A stretch of 64,000 bases of DNA. Source: Liopterus haemorrhoidalis. Lineage: Eukaryota; Arthropoda; Insecta; Coleoptera; Dytiscidae. The notes beneath the pieces are model-generated. The model saw only the letters and a program-made list of their open reading frames with translations, ran no database searches and was not told the DNA's origin. Made by a program: the position numbers and the translations under genes. How positions within the stretch are numbered: the stretch's first letter is position 1; every line of letters starts with the position of its first letter. Where the stretch lies: the NCBI GenBank assembly GCA_963971575.1, contig OZ020622.1:20400879-20464878 (forward strand), given 5' to 3'. Shown piece after piece: positions 12,665 to 23,900 of this stretch.

Positions 12665-12858
12665 CCAAAGAACATAGAATATATTAAATGAATTTATCTC
12701 CCGGTTCTAAAATATGTTCTAAATCTGCAATAGCTGTAAAAAAAATATATCTGCGCAAGCAATGTGCACAGTATTATTTTTTTTTACAGCTATTGCAGAT
12801 TTAGAACATATTTTAGAACCGGGAGATAAATTCATTTAATATATTCTTTGTTCTTTGG
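12665..12858. repeat. Near-perfect hairpin, 81-base arms, 32-base loop
   Basis: Arms 12665-12745 and 12778-12858 are reverse complements with a single mismatch (shared core ATCTCCCGGTTCTAAAATAT). A single transcript would form a long dsRNA stem. It is flanked on the left by the TA microsatellite. No TIR/target-duplication pair identifies it as a known element. Confidence 0.92.
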
Positions 12859-13157
12859 AGACCTTCAACAAGGATTAAAACAGGGGGAACCGTAGGGTTC
12901 TGCATAATTTTACTTATTTTACCAGTGCGATTGATAACAGATCAAGGTGTAGTTTACCTGAAATGGCAAATGTAATGACCTGAAGAGAAATAATAATAAA
13001 AAAATGTCAGAATGGACGAGCGTTTGTCTATTGACACACAAATAGTACGAAATTAACTAGTTAGATGATGATGATTAAAAGTGACGATGATTAAAGTGGT
13101 AAGAGACATATTATTGCTTTGATTAAATGAGAAGGCACGTTGCGTATGGTTTGTCTT

Positions 13158-13500
13158 GTTGACTCTGGATGGTCAGGGACCTCAAGGAGTTCAGAGGAAC
13201 TCTGGATGGTCAGGGACCTCAAGGAGATGTGTTTGTTTTGTTCGACGCTGAATGTTCAAGGACCTCAAGGAGTTCAGTGAAACTCTGGATGGTCAGGAAC
13301 CTCAAGGAGACGGACAAAACTAACATTTTGTTTTCGTTTACTCTGTTTTATTTTGCAGTTATTAAATTCTGAACATGCCGCGAGGACGTGGCAGGAGCAG
13401 GAGGGCCGTGTTAGGATAATAAGTTGTTTTATTTTTCAGTTAAATTTAGATGATGCCGCGAGGACGCGGCAAGATCAGGACGGCCGTGTTAGGGTCAAAA
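13158..13500. repeat. Short tandem repeats
   Basis: A unit with core CTCTGGATGGTCAGGGACCT recurs about four times in 13158-13312. A second unit with core ATGCCGCGAGGACGYGGCA followed by GGCCGTGTTAGG occurs at about 13374 and 13453. Short ORFs across them (13169-13565) are by-products. It might be the edge of a retroelement, but no LTR or coding motif confirms this. Confidence 0.6.
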
Positions 13501-14234
13501 CTAGTTCTTGGACCTCCTTTGTAATATGTTGCGTGAGTAACCATAACATAATGACGTATATGTGAGAGATTGTACATAGACGTAGTAATAAATGCTTATG
13601 TGCTTGGATTTGTGTGTTTTAATTAATATTATCATGAACGCTATAAAGCGTTCTATCATATATCCATAAATCCGGAAATGGCATAAAATGGATGAGGAAG
13701 GTGAAGAATAAAAGAGAAACTCACGCCCAGCAGCCAAAAGACGATGATTTTTCATAAAAAAAAAACTTTTGTTATGCAATATAAGCAATGTGACATTTTT
13801 TGATATTTTTTGGATTTTTTGTTTAAATATCTATATATATGTATATATATTAATTTTAATACAACTCACAATAAAATATAGCTTACATATTGTAAAATGC
13901 GTAAGTTATTTTGCTGTACGATTATTTTAACTTTTCATTTCGTTGAATCATATGGGGGGGGGCTCGTGCTCTCCCCTCAATACGCCAGTGTACTATTACC
14001 AATGTTCTATTTGTTTTATAAGTATTTCATTGTCAACTATTATCGTTTTCCTAATTCTGCTGTTTTATATTTTTACTAATTAAACTTAACCTAATTACCT
14101 AAATTGATCGGATTTACTACAGTTTGCTTCTTGGTGGTGACATTTTCAATTAAAATACAAAAATAAGCAATAATATTTCATAACCTCAAACGTTGAGGAA
14201 AAAGGCACCAAACGCCAGCAACTTCTAAACCGTT

Positions 14235-14322
14235 CAACGCATGTTTGTTTTTCAAAATCGCGATATCGTATGAAAAATATCGATAACTGGTATCGTATCA
14301 ATAATATCGGAACATCCCTAGA
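14235..14322. mobile_element. hAT-like terminus fragment, ATCGATA repeats
   Basis: The sequence ends ...TATCGGAACATCCCTA, the reverse complement of TAGGGATGTTCCGATA, a typical hAT end with ATCGATA subterminal repeats. No partner end was found. Confidence 0.4.
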
Positions 14323-14434
14323 TACAGCCATCGTGCTATATTAATTGTGAGACTGGCATCATAATATTACGTATACAAGTAATTTCACGAACCGGAACGG
14401 CACTTTAAAAATATATATCAGAACCGAGCATGAC

Positions 14435-14961
14435 TAGGGTTACCAAATGTCTCTCGTGACAGAGTAGGATATTTCTACTAAAAATAGTAGTTTAGTAGGA
14501 CACAGTAGGACAGTTTTTTTTTTATGTTACGAAACATATAGGTACCTAATTAAGGTCAAATCCCATAACAAAACCTTTTTTTTCATAATAAGGCATTTTT
14601 CATAATGAGGCATTTTTTTAAATTTGTTTAATAATTTTATAAAAACATTTTATTATAGATTATATATTATTAAACAAATTTTCAAAAGGCCTCTTTATAA
14701 AAAAAGGCCTTATTAATTATGGTTAATTATGGTATCCAACCCTAATTAATTATGGTTTAATTTTTTCTCGTGTTTTACAATTTTGAAAAAAATTGAACCA
14801 CTTATCATTAACTGTTTTGGCATTTAAATTTAAGGCGTCTACAAAAGTAAAAATACTATAAAGTAGGACATTTTCGATATTTTTTAACAGTAGGTAGGAC
14901 GTAGGACAAGGAGGTAAATTGTAGGACATGTCCTACTAAAGTAGGACGGTTGGTAACCCTA
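14435..14961. mobile_element. hAT-type MITE, TAGGGTTACCAA ends
   Basis: Perfect 12-base inverted ends (TAGGGTTACCAA ... TTGGTAACCCTA) are flanked by the perfect 8-bp duplication AGCATGAC. Subterminal GTAGGACA-type repeats occur at both ends. Non-coding. Confidence 0.95.
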
Positions 14962-15677
14962 AGCATGACCATAAAGTACCTACTTAAACAAAATACTTTC
15001 TAACAAACAAATTATTAGTGAAAAATATAGTAACGTGTTATATTACGTTGATGTGTATTTAAAACTTACCGTAATTATAGAAATGAACCCGTAATCAAAA
15101 TAAATATTTAGAAAAAATATCGTAAAGGTATTAAAAGTAAAAATTTATTAAGTCGTAACAAAAATGGTCTCAAATGAAAGTTATTAGTTATTGCTTGTAT
15201 AGCAACTTTTGTTAATAAAGTTGAGTAATAAATTTATTCGATTTATTACTCTGTTGCGAAATATTCGCGAAACACAAAAAAGCGACGTCAGTAAACTATC
15301 CATTCTGGTATACGGATAAGTGTTGGGCGCGTGAATAAAATTTTGACACGATCACGCACGCTCACGAAGTCAGATTCAAAATTACACGCACGCACACGAT
15401 ATCATAAATTTAAAATTTCACGGTCACTCACGCGTGTTTCGTAACACACGCGTAAATCGTGACACACGCGTGAATTGAAATTTTTCACGTTAGAATGGCC
15501 AACCCACGCCCGTCCCAAAATTTTGATAACAAGAAACGATTTATGTTATGTAGGTATATAAAAGAATTATATTTCTTTAATTTTCCTGCTTTCCGTGTTA
15601 CCGGAAAAATGAAGATACACTAGAAGGCGAACAGAACATACATACCAACACTTCCAAAATATATTATATGATGATAT

Positions 15678-16312
15678 TTATAAATAATTAAACAGATTAA
15701 TTTATCACATTTATGACCAATAAATAACAAGGAAAGACCTATTAGATCAGCAAATTTAAAAAATTCTTAATAATAAAACTAAATTTTTAAATTCATCCTG
15801 TTATTAAAAGATAAAAGTTATATGACTATTTCAAGAAATTAAAGATATTATTGTTTTTTTAAAAATTTGATATGACCTTCATACTTTTTTAAATGTGGCA
15901 AATTACCATGGTTAATTTTTACTAATATTTCAAAAAGGCAAAATGAGACGATACATTACAAAATTATTTTTAAATTAATAAACTGGCAATAAATCCAAAG
16001 AAATTTTTGTATCTACGACTGTTATATAAACTCTACTATATTAAACTATATAAGTAAGCGTAAAATAGGTCTTTATGGGAAGGGTAAAAAGTAAAAAGTT
16101 CCGTAACGTATCATTATTTCACTCTTGCCATAAGCACAATACAAATGCCAGCGATACATTTTTGGGGTTCTAAACGCGTCTTCCGGGGGAAGAGGCGTCT
16201 AACCGAAGATTTTATGTTAACGCGCATATTTCGGATAAGCGGAAATGATATTTTATCCGCATCCGCACGATTTAAAGATAATTTATCTGCATCCGCAGAA
16301 AAATCCTTTCTG
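15678..16312 (-). repeat. Partial inverted copy of the 31583-32647 hAT element
   Basis: It matches about 31608-32247 in reverse, including the GCGGATGCGGATAA-type subterminal repeats and the AATTAAACAGATTAATTTAT block. Both termini are missing. The ORF at 16145-16345 is the same non-coding segment as one at 31674-31856. Confidence 0.8.
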
Positions 16313-16584
16313 GGATTTGTAGGAATAATTTTAAGAAAAGGATAATTAAAAGAAAAGATAACTTATGAAGAAAATTTTCTAAAAAATTAAGAATTTTGGT
16401 TAATTTTCCGTATGATCCCGCCAAATCCAACTGGTTAGAGAAAAAGCGCAAAATATTTAGAATGAGATTGTTTTGAGTTATCCATATCCAGTCAGATTCA
16501 CGCAAAATTAAACACTAAATAATTCCAACACCGGCATACAACTGAGACATGTTGCTTCGTGGTAGAAAGAGATACAAAACATAG

Positions 16585-16835
16585 CAGAGCCGCAGTAAGG
16601 AAAACTTGCGCTAGGGGCAGGACCGTGATTTGGCGCCCTTGATAAATAAAAACAAGGTTCTTACCCCTCAAAATTTAAGTGATGAGCAAAAAAAAGGTCC
16701 TCACCTCCCAAAATCCAAGTGACGAGCAAAAAAAAAAGTCCTCATCTTCGCTCAATGGCGCACCTTAGCCGTCAGCGCCTTTTTCCTTAGTGCGCTAGGG
16801 CCGTCGCCCCCTCCGCCCCCCTTACTGCGGCTCTG
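16585..16835. mobile_element. hAT-type MITE, CAGAGCCGCAGTAAGG ends
   Basis: Inverted ends CAGAGCCGCAGTAAGG / CCTTACTGCGGCTCTG are perfect, with 8-bp duplications AAACATAG/AAACCTAG. The centre carries two copies of the minisatellite unit. Longer relatives are at 39895-40276 and (truncated) 34850-35216. Confidence 0.9.
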
Positions 16836-17149
16836 AAACCTAGCATAGATAATGATACAAAATAGACAATTCTCTCTTCTTATTCCTTTTATTTATTCAA
16901 ATTTAAACTTCGTGAGACGTGACATGCCATTATTGCACGCACGAAGTGTCACGACTAATTTTAAATCACGCAAAAAAAAATAATCACGTTCACTCACGAT
17001 TTTACCGTGAATGGCCGTGTCACGAAGTGATCAAATTCATACCCAAAGCTTAAATATGAAATTTCTGAAAAAAATCCTTTAAATCAAATTTGCACTAGAT
17101 GTGTCCTCAAATTATCAAGGTTGCCGAATCAGCAGCTGGTTGTATTTTA

Positions 17150-17232
17150 CAACAATGTTTAAAATACTATTATTTATTGTTTTGTTTATTCTAACTTATA
17201 AATAATATTGTAGTTATAAAGATGGACTGTGT
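17150..17232. repeat. Dispersed repeat, inverted partner at 55675-55755
   Basis: About 80 bases (cores TATTATTTATTGTTTT and TAACTTATAAATAATATT) recur in reverse orientation at 55675-55755, both ending at GATGGRCTGTGTGAGG. Family unknown. Confidence 0.65.
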
Positions 17233-17290
17233 GAGGCCCAAATAATCATCATTACTGAGTTTCAAACATTTTAACTAACTAACTAACTTA

Positions 17291-18669
17291 CTAAATAAAA
17301 ACTTGCAATGTAAAAAACGTTATTTTTTCCACTCTGAATTTGGTATCTCGAAAACTGGTTTTCGAAGGCTTCAACACCTTCTTGAGGTGATGAAAATCGC
17401 TGTACACCTTCAAATAATCAATTGTTTGACGTGATGTGTGGGAGCTTGTATTGTCATGATGAAGAATGATGCGACGTTTTTGGTTGTTTTTCCTGATTTT
17501 GTCGATGACTTCTGGCAAACAAATTGTTGTACACCATTCAGCATTAACTGTTCTCCGATCCTCTAAAGTAGTAGTCTTCAAACTTTTTCGAGTCGTGGGA
17601 CCATATACTGTCTAACAATATTCCGTGGAATCAAAAAAAAAAAATAATAATAACATAAGGTTGATACCTATGCAGGGTGACCAGATTTCAGTTGAGGTAA
17701 ACCCTAGGATTAAAAAACAAAATTGGAAATACAGTATGTTTTATTAAATATTGCTCTCCTCCAAAATCCAAGTAATGAGCAAAAAAAAGGTATTCACCTC
17801 TAAACTACAAAACCAGGAGCCCTGAGACTCAGTGGAACCCCAGGGTTCCATGGAACATAGTTTGAATATCGCTGTTCTAAAGGAACCGAAGAAAATGGCG
17901 ATCATTTTCTTGGAAATGCTTCGTGAACGAACAACTTTTGTGGGTTTCGGTTTATTTTGGAAGGCCCAAACAGTGGATTGTTACTTAGTTTCCGGTTCAT
18001 ATGAATAAATCCAAGTTTCGTCACCTGCAATGATGTATACGGATTTTGCAGTGCCTAGGTTGAATTTTTTTAGCATTCTCTTACATCAATCAACACGAGC
18101 CTTTTCTTGAGCTTCGGTCAAATTATGCGAAATGCATCGGGAACAGATCTTTTTCACAACTAAAGGTTTATGCAAAATCGAATTTATTGCAGTATGCAAT
18201 ATGCCAAACGATGCCTCTATCTCACGGTAAGTCACATGCCGATCTTCTTCAATCATTTTGCGTACAGAATCAATGTTTTTTTGAAACCCAACCGATTTGG
18301 GTCGACCTTTACGAGATTCATCACTGACGGACCCACGACCACGGCGAAATTTTGCAAACCAATTGTAAACAGTCTTTTCTGATGGTACTTCATTACCAAA
18401 AGTTGAACGAAGCGAATATATGCATTGTTGTTGAGTAAAACCTTTACTAAAATCGTAAAAAATCATCCAAAGAAAACTTTTACGAGTAATATCCATTTTT
18501 TCACAAACTTGTTTTTTTTAAACGCTGACTGTCAACAAACTACTTGGTCAATTTATAAGCTGTCACTGATTTCACAATAACAAATGTCAAATTTTACGAA
18601 TATAGTAATGATACATTTCAATATTGCCATCTAGTGGTCGTTTGTAAAAACATAATAGGTAACCCTCGT
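17291..18669 (-). pseudogene. DD34D mariner, decayed, split by a hAT MITE
   Basis: Coding starts at 18496 (MDITRKSFLWMIFYDFSKG), with the N-terminal HTH (VYNWFAKFRRGRGSVSDE) open to 18086, where Trp of the usual VDW motif is a TGA. Past it, GDETWIYSYEPETK (first Asp) is readable. The hAT MITE 17569-17874 interrupts the frame. RIILHHDNTSSHTSRQTIDY (second Asp) follows, then a deletion of about 36 codons removes the third Asp. The 5' terminus TACGAGGGTTACC is at 18669-18671; the 3' end is truncated near 17300. Same family as 30330-30890 and 34034-34353. Non-functional. Confidence 0.88.
17569..17874. mobile_element. hAT-type MITE inside the mariner pseudogene
   Basis: Ends TAGTAGTCTTCAAACT and (reverse complement) CAGCGATATTCAAACT, with duplications CTCTAAAG/TTCTAAAG. 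The interior includes a fragment of the CAGGGTGACCAG family (17674) and one minisatellite unit (17755-17797). It entered after the mariner was already in place. Confidence 0.85.
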
Positions 18670-18674
18670 AGTAC

Positions 18675-19983
18675 AAGGTGTCTCAAAAGAAATTTTATAT
18701 TTATTTAGCTTACTGCGTGAATGCAACGTATCCGAGGGGCGCGGGGGTTATGTCAATCGGTAGCCTGGCTCTTGGGAATTAAGTCGCTATGGAGCGTTTC
18801 TCGGGAGCAGACCGCGCGTTATGCGTGCGAGAGTTTTACAAAAACGGTGATTCGGCGACTGTAGCGCTTAGAAAATTCCGCAGTATTCGAGGTTTTCGCC
18901 ACTTAAATGATGCGCCAAGCATTCCTCTCATTCGACATTGGGTTAAAAAGTTTGAAGAGACTGGTACAACGCTGGATAAATCAAAATCCGGGCGACCTAG
19001 GTCATCAAGAACGGTAGAAAACGTGGAGAATGTTAATCAGTCTGTTCGTGACGACCCGAACCTTTCAATTCGGAAGCGCGCAAGTGCTTTAAATGTGCAT
19101 AGATCATCATTACATCGCATTATGCACAAAGACCTAAAGCTGCACCCCTACAAAATTCAATTGGTGCAAGAATTAAAGCCCCAAGATGCCAGTCAGAGGC
19201 TTAATTTCGTAAATCAGGTGATTGAGCGATTTTCAACGTTTACCAACATTTTGTTTTCGGATGAAGCTCATTTTCATCTTAATGGCCACGTAAATAAGCA
19301 GAACTGCCGCTACTGGAGTGCAACGAATCCGAAACGCAAACATCAGAAACCCCTACATTCGCCTAAAGTGACCGTATGGGCTGCGATGTCGGCGCGAGGA
19401 ATTATCGGCCCTTACTTTTTTGAAGACGAAAGGGGGCGTGCAGTTACAGTGAATTCAGAGCGTTATGTGGAGATGTTAGACAACTTCTTGGTACCTGAAC
19501 TGCAAAACTTTCCTGGCTATAACCAAAGAACATAGTTCCAACAGGACGGAGCAACTTCACACACTTCCAATATGTCTCTGCCACGTGTTCGTGAAATTTT
19601 CTCAGGCAAATTGATCTCCCGGAGAGGTGACATAAATTGGCCTCCACACAGTCCAGATTTAACCCCTATGGACTTTTTCCTATGGGGTTATCTTAAATCT
19701 AAAGTTTACGCCAATAAACCGACTTCACTGGCGCATTTGAAAGAATATATCCGTCACGAAATGGCAGCCATCCCTGAGTCCACCTGCCGAGACGTCATAA
19801 GTAATTTTACTGTTCGATTAAATGAGTGCCGAGAACGCGAGGGTCTACATTTAGACGATATTATTTTTAAGAAATAAATCCCCAAAAAGTGTATTTTAAT
19901 AATTAATAAACATTTTTTCTATATACGGCTTACTTTTTTTTTAATCGATCCACTAAATTTAAAATTTCTTTTGAGATACCTTG
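18675..19983 (+). mobile_element. DD41D mariner (rosa-like) copy 2
   Basis: CAAGGTGTCTCAAAAGAAAT begins the element, and its inverted copy (one substitution) ends it. TA duplications are at 18673-18674 and 19984-19985. It landed six bases outside the terminus of the older mariner at 17291-18669. Confidence 0.93.
18789..19877 (+). pseudogene. DD41D mariner transposase, one in-frame stop
   Basis: The frame of 362 codons starts at MERFSGADRA. Asp158, Asp253 and Asp295 of the catalytic triad are all present in frame. A TGG to TAG change makes codon 249 (19533-19535) a stop, just before the FQQDGATSHTS motif, so the product would lose the last two catalytic residues. The reading frame resumes unbroken (same frame, 19572 onward). 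Copies 1 and 3 differ: copy 1 has Trp and copy 3 has Cys at this position. Confidence 0.93.
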
Positions 19984-19993
19984 TATAAGAAGT

Positions 19994-20100
19994 CATTGCG
20001 GGCCGCCAAAATGCAAAACTTGGGCCGCCAATTTGACACCTCTGACCTAGAACAAAAACAGGTCCTCACTTCCAAAATACGAGTGGTGATCTTATAAAAA
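19994..20100. mobile_element. hAT terminus fragment plus one minisatellite-like unit
   Basis: GCGGGCCGCCAAAATGC through CCAATTTGACACCTCTG matches the right end of the 28064-29865 hAT. It is followed by a degenerate unit (GGTCCTCACTTCCAAAATAC). No left end is present. Confidence 0.55.
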
Positions 20101-20229
20101 GGTCACTTCTTTGGACAAAAACACGTGTAAAGCCCACGTATCTTTGGAGCTCTAAATGGGGAGGGGCTGAAGCCTGTGAGCCCGTCCCCTGTTTTGGTAG
20201 ATGCCTGCCCGCGCTTGGTAGATAAAATA

Positions 20230-20350
20230 TATTTTATTTGACTCGCCTAGAATGGCTATATTACATTCGGATGATTGCAACCCTGGACTAGGGCTCCGGT
20301 GGTAACTTCACTCTCGTGCAATATAGCCTCCATTATTTGCTTATTAAATA
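20230..20350. repeat. Dispersed repeat shared with about 55915-56030
   Basis: The segment containing GGTGGTAAC, TCGTGCAATATAGCC and ATTAAATAAAATACTATT has a diverged direct copy near 55915-56030. Family unknown. It lies about 0.5 kb upstream of the core promoter. Confidence 0.55.
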
Positions 20351-20791
20351 AAATACTATTTTTAAAATTCTTATAAACAAATTTATTTTGAAATGACAGT
20401 GGAGAGGGTAAGCAGTTGTAGTTTTCAAATGAAAACAATACATTTTTTAAATATTTTTCGGGTGAACTGGAACAGAAAACTGAATGTTTTTCACGAACCG
20501 GAACAATATTATCAATAATTTCACGAACTGGAATCCCGTTCCGGTTTGGGCTAGTACATTATGAACCCTGATATCAATTAGATAATAAATAATCCATATT
20601 TATTGTGCCGTCCTTCGTCCTTAAGTATTTTAATTTGATCTGTTCCTATAAATAGTTATAATATATTTACTTTAGAGTTGAGATCAGGAAACGGGGTGTC
20701 AAATTTGACTAATAAGCTACTTCCACTCTCGGTACTATGTACAATGTACACGAACAACCGAGCAGCTGACGTATGAAGTCGCGGGCATATT

Positions 20792-20823
20792 TTATATAGC
20801 AGCGATATAATGCCCTGATCAGT
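20792..20823 (+). promoter_or_regulatory. Core promoter: TATA box and arthropod initiator
   Basis: A TATA-like stretch (TTTATATAG, 20791-20799) lies about 28 bases upstream of the A of a TCAGT motif (20819-20823), the classic arthropod initiator. The spacing is the canonical one, and the motif pair precedes the signal-peptide exon starting at 20888, implying a 5' leader of about 67 bases. No convincing DPE is seen. Both motifs are read directly; promoter function is inferred from their spacing and context. Confidence 0.7.
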
Positions 20824-20887
20824 ACACTGCGAACGTGTGTTACATACATACATACAATTGTCACAGAAACAGTTGAACGGGACAGTC

Positions 20888-20960
20888 ATGCGACGTTTTA
20901 TTGTGTTTTCGCAATTGTTTTTGTGTATTTTTTGTTTTAACCAGGAACTAACAAATGAAG
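20888..20960 (+). CDS. PI-PLC X-domain gene, exon 1 (signal peptide)
   Basis: The ATG at 20888 opens 24 codons, beginning MRRFIVFSQLFLCIFCF, which is basic and then strongly hydrophobic: a secretion signal. The exon ends with one base (G) of a split codon before the donor GTAAGA at 20961. The two-base start of exon 2 (CA) completes it as Ala. The ATG is the first one downstream of the TATA/initiator pair. Short signal exons are too small for ordinary ORF scanning. Confidence 0.82.
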
Positions 20961-23900
20961 GTAAGAGACATACCATATTTTCTAAATAAACATTTTTATG
21001 ATTACGGTATTATTCTTGCCATTGACCGTTGGTAATTGTATGAAAGTTGGTTCAAATCTTGACTATGTCAGATAATTTGTGTTAAAAAGTATTTATACAA
21101 ATTAAGAACTCTGCTTAATCGTTCGCAACAGGCTGTAAACTTCAGGTGCCTTTCTGTATACGCTAAAAAATGAACGTAATACTGACAGTAGCAGATTGCC
21201 AAATTCAACTGGCCCGGAAAACTTTTGAAGACCGGCCTCATTTCGAAAAAAAAAAAAAAAATAACAAAACAAAACAAAAATGCTTACTGTAACTAAAAAA
21301 TATTTTCAATTTAGAAAACAACAACAACAAAAAGTCAATCAATACAACTCAATTTAAATAATAGAAATTATATAAAAAGAATCAGTAGAGTTGACAAATT
21401 TGATTGAAATATGTATCGACAATAAAAACAGAAACTTAAAAATATAATGCACCCAGGTATGATGGAATTACAAATACTCATTTAAAATATTTACCAAAAA
21501 AGCATTAGTTTCTATAGGGTGTTTACGGTCTTTTTCTTTCTTGTTCAATGAGTGATACTACAGGCCAAAAGAAGGCGAAAAACCTTAAAACACCTTTGTA
21601 AAAGTTTTATAATAAAAGAGATATTAATTTTTTAAGTTTTTATTTTTATGGGATCAAAAGAAAACGATAAGCACTTTTACGCAGATGTCCGAAGTTATCA
21701 CCCTACTGTTGAATGCAAAGTCTTGCTTGGCGTATCCATGAATCAGCGTATGTTGCAAGGTCCATGTCTTGCCGAATTTCGGCCGCAACTGCACCTGGTT
21801 ACGGCGATTCTACAGGTCCATAATTTCGGTGGTGTATAAACTGACAGTCATGGTCTTCAAATGCCGTCACAAATAAAAATCTAATGGTGTTAAGTCCGGT
21901 GATCGGGAAAGCCAAGGAATAAGACCGCCCCGACCAATCCCCTTATTTTCAAATACATTGTTTAAGTGTTGACGAACGAAACGGCTGAAATGCGCGGGTG
22001 TATCGCCTTGAAGAAACCACATTTCTTGACGTTCATTTAATGGAATATCTTCTAAACGTTCTGGCAAACGAAATTGCAAAAAAACAAAAATAAAAAAATC
22101 AGCATTTAATCAATCTGGTAACAAAAAAAAAAAAAATGAAATTTGTTAATTCTCTGGTAACTACTAGTTTTTCTAATATTAATTTATCGCTTCCTTATAA
22201 AAACTTAAATAATCAATATCTTTTTTATTATAAAACTTTTACTAAGGTTGTTTAAGGTTTTTCACCTTCTTTTGACATGTAGTATCGCCCATTAAAAAAG
22301 AAATAAGAAGACCGTTAACACCCTGTATAATGGAAATAGTTAAAGTTATATTCCTCAAAGCTTATTTCCATATACATGGAAAGTACGATAAATCATAGCT
22401 TTTCCAAAACTAGGTAAAGATTGACTAAATAAAAAATGACCGCCCAATTAGTTGGTTGTCCAGTCTTAGTAAAATATTTTTAATAATTGTTTAATAACGA
22501 ACATTGTAAACTTTTACTATTTTTTTTTTTTTTACTGCTCAGTAGTTTCTGCTTTCGCCATTTCAAAACAATAAAATAAAATACAAACATTACAACTTAA
22601 ATACTGTTTACAGGTAAGAATTTAATATGTTAATCATGGAGAAGTAGACAAGTCGGTCATTTTATTAAGGGTTTTCCTTGTTTGGTAAATTTGTTTATCA
22701 TGTGCGCCAATAAATTTAATTTGGTTGGTTGTGAATGAATAACATTTGGCTTGAAGTTTGAAGAATGTTTTTCTAAGGTCAGATTTACAGCGAATGTAGA
22801 ATCAGTTTTTTTGTTTCTTCCACGAGGTTCTGTGTTCTTCAATTCGGATGGCAAAAGATTTTTCTGTTTGGCCATAATAGGCGGAGCCATACGTGTCATA
22901 TGTTAATATATAAACGCCACTCTTGCCCAATATATTTGCTTTGTGTTTTATTGTTTACTAAATTTTTTTTAATATTGTCAATAGTTCTAAATGAAACTTT
23001 GACGTTGCTAGAATTTATTTTGGTACTGATAGGCCCCAAGTAAGGCAAGGAAACGTATTTGATAGGATTTGTTTCGTTAATTTTAGGATATATTTTGTTA
23101 AGGGCTAATTGTTTGAGTTTTTTGACTAAAAGGGTGTCAATTAATTGAGGATTGTAACCATTGTTTTCTGCTATGGTCTTGATTATGGAAATTTCGTTGT
23201 TGAAATCTAATTAAGGCCACTGTTACTAAACGATGAGGTTAAAGAGAAAAAGATGGAAAGCGTAAATGGCGTTCGTGGATTTGAAAGCGGCGTTTGACAG
23301 GCTGGATAGAAAGGAGCTATGGAAGGTAATGGAAAGGAAGGGGATAGGAAAGAAGTTGATAATGAGGATAAAGGAAATATACAAGGAGACGAGATGCAAG
23401 GTGAGGGTAGGCGAAGAAGCAGGGCGGTTAAGTACGAGGAGAAAGTTAGAATAGAAACGGACAAAAGAATAATGAGGGAATGCTGGGAGGAAAGAGCCAG
23501 AGAGGAACAGAAAGGAAGATGGTACGCATGGGGGGAGATGAGAAAGGAGTTTTACTGGAGATGCGGAGTGGATGCGACAGAGATGGAAAGGAGAAGAAAA
23601 GACGGGATAAGCGTGATTGAGGAGTTGTGGAGGAGGGATAAGTAAGTGGGGGAGCAAGAAAGGACAGTCAGAATAGACAAATCAAGGAGCGCAGGGAGAT
23701 ATAAGGAGGTTAGAACTATAGGGGTACCAAGCTACTTAAAGGGAGAAATAGGAAGGTCAGGAGGGAGGGTTAGGAGCATTGCGAGGCTGAAGAGAGTCGA
23801 CGGTGCGGGAATGAAGAGAGAGGAAATAGATATTGGAGGAAACAGGAAGATAAGATGTGCAGGATGTGCGGGGGGGGAGGAAGAAGATATAGAGCACCTC

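Larger units (their letters stand above)
15318..17053. mobile_element. Possible large element with CACG-rich inverted ends
   Basis: The left end AAGTGTTGGGCGCGTGAA and the right end (reverse complement AAGCTTTGGGTATGAATTTG) share TTGGG, GAAT and GTGACACG/GACACGATCACG blocks, with many CACGCG/TCACG repeats at 15340-15490 and 16910-17030. No 8-bp duplication was found. It encloses a partial hAT copy and the MITE 16585-16835. Confidence 0.4.

Noticed and set aside
13353..13565. Arg/Gly-rich ORF around ATGCCGCGAGGACG repeats as an RGG protein or retroelement start
   Set aside because: Two short repeat units only, frame not maintained, no LTR or primer-binding site visible.
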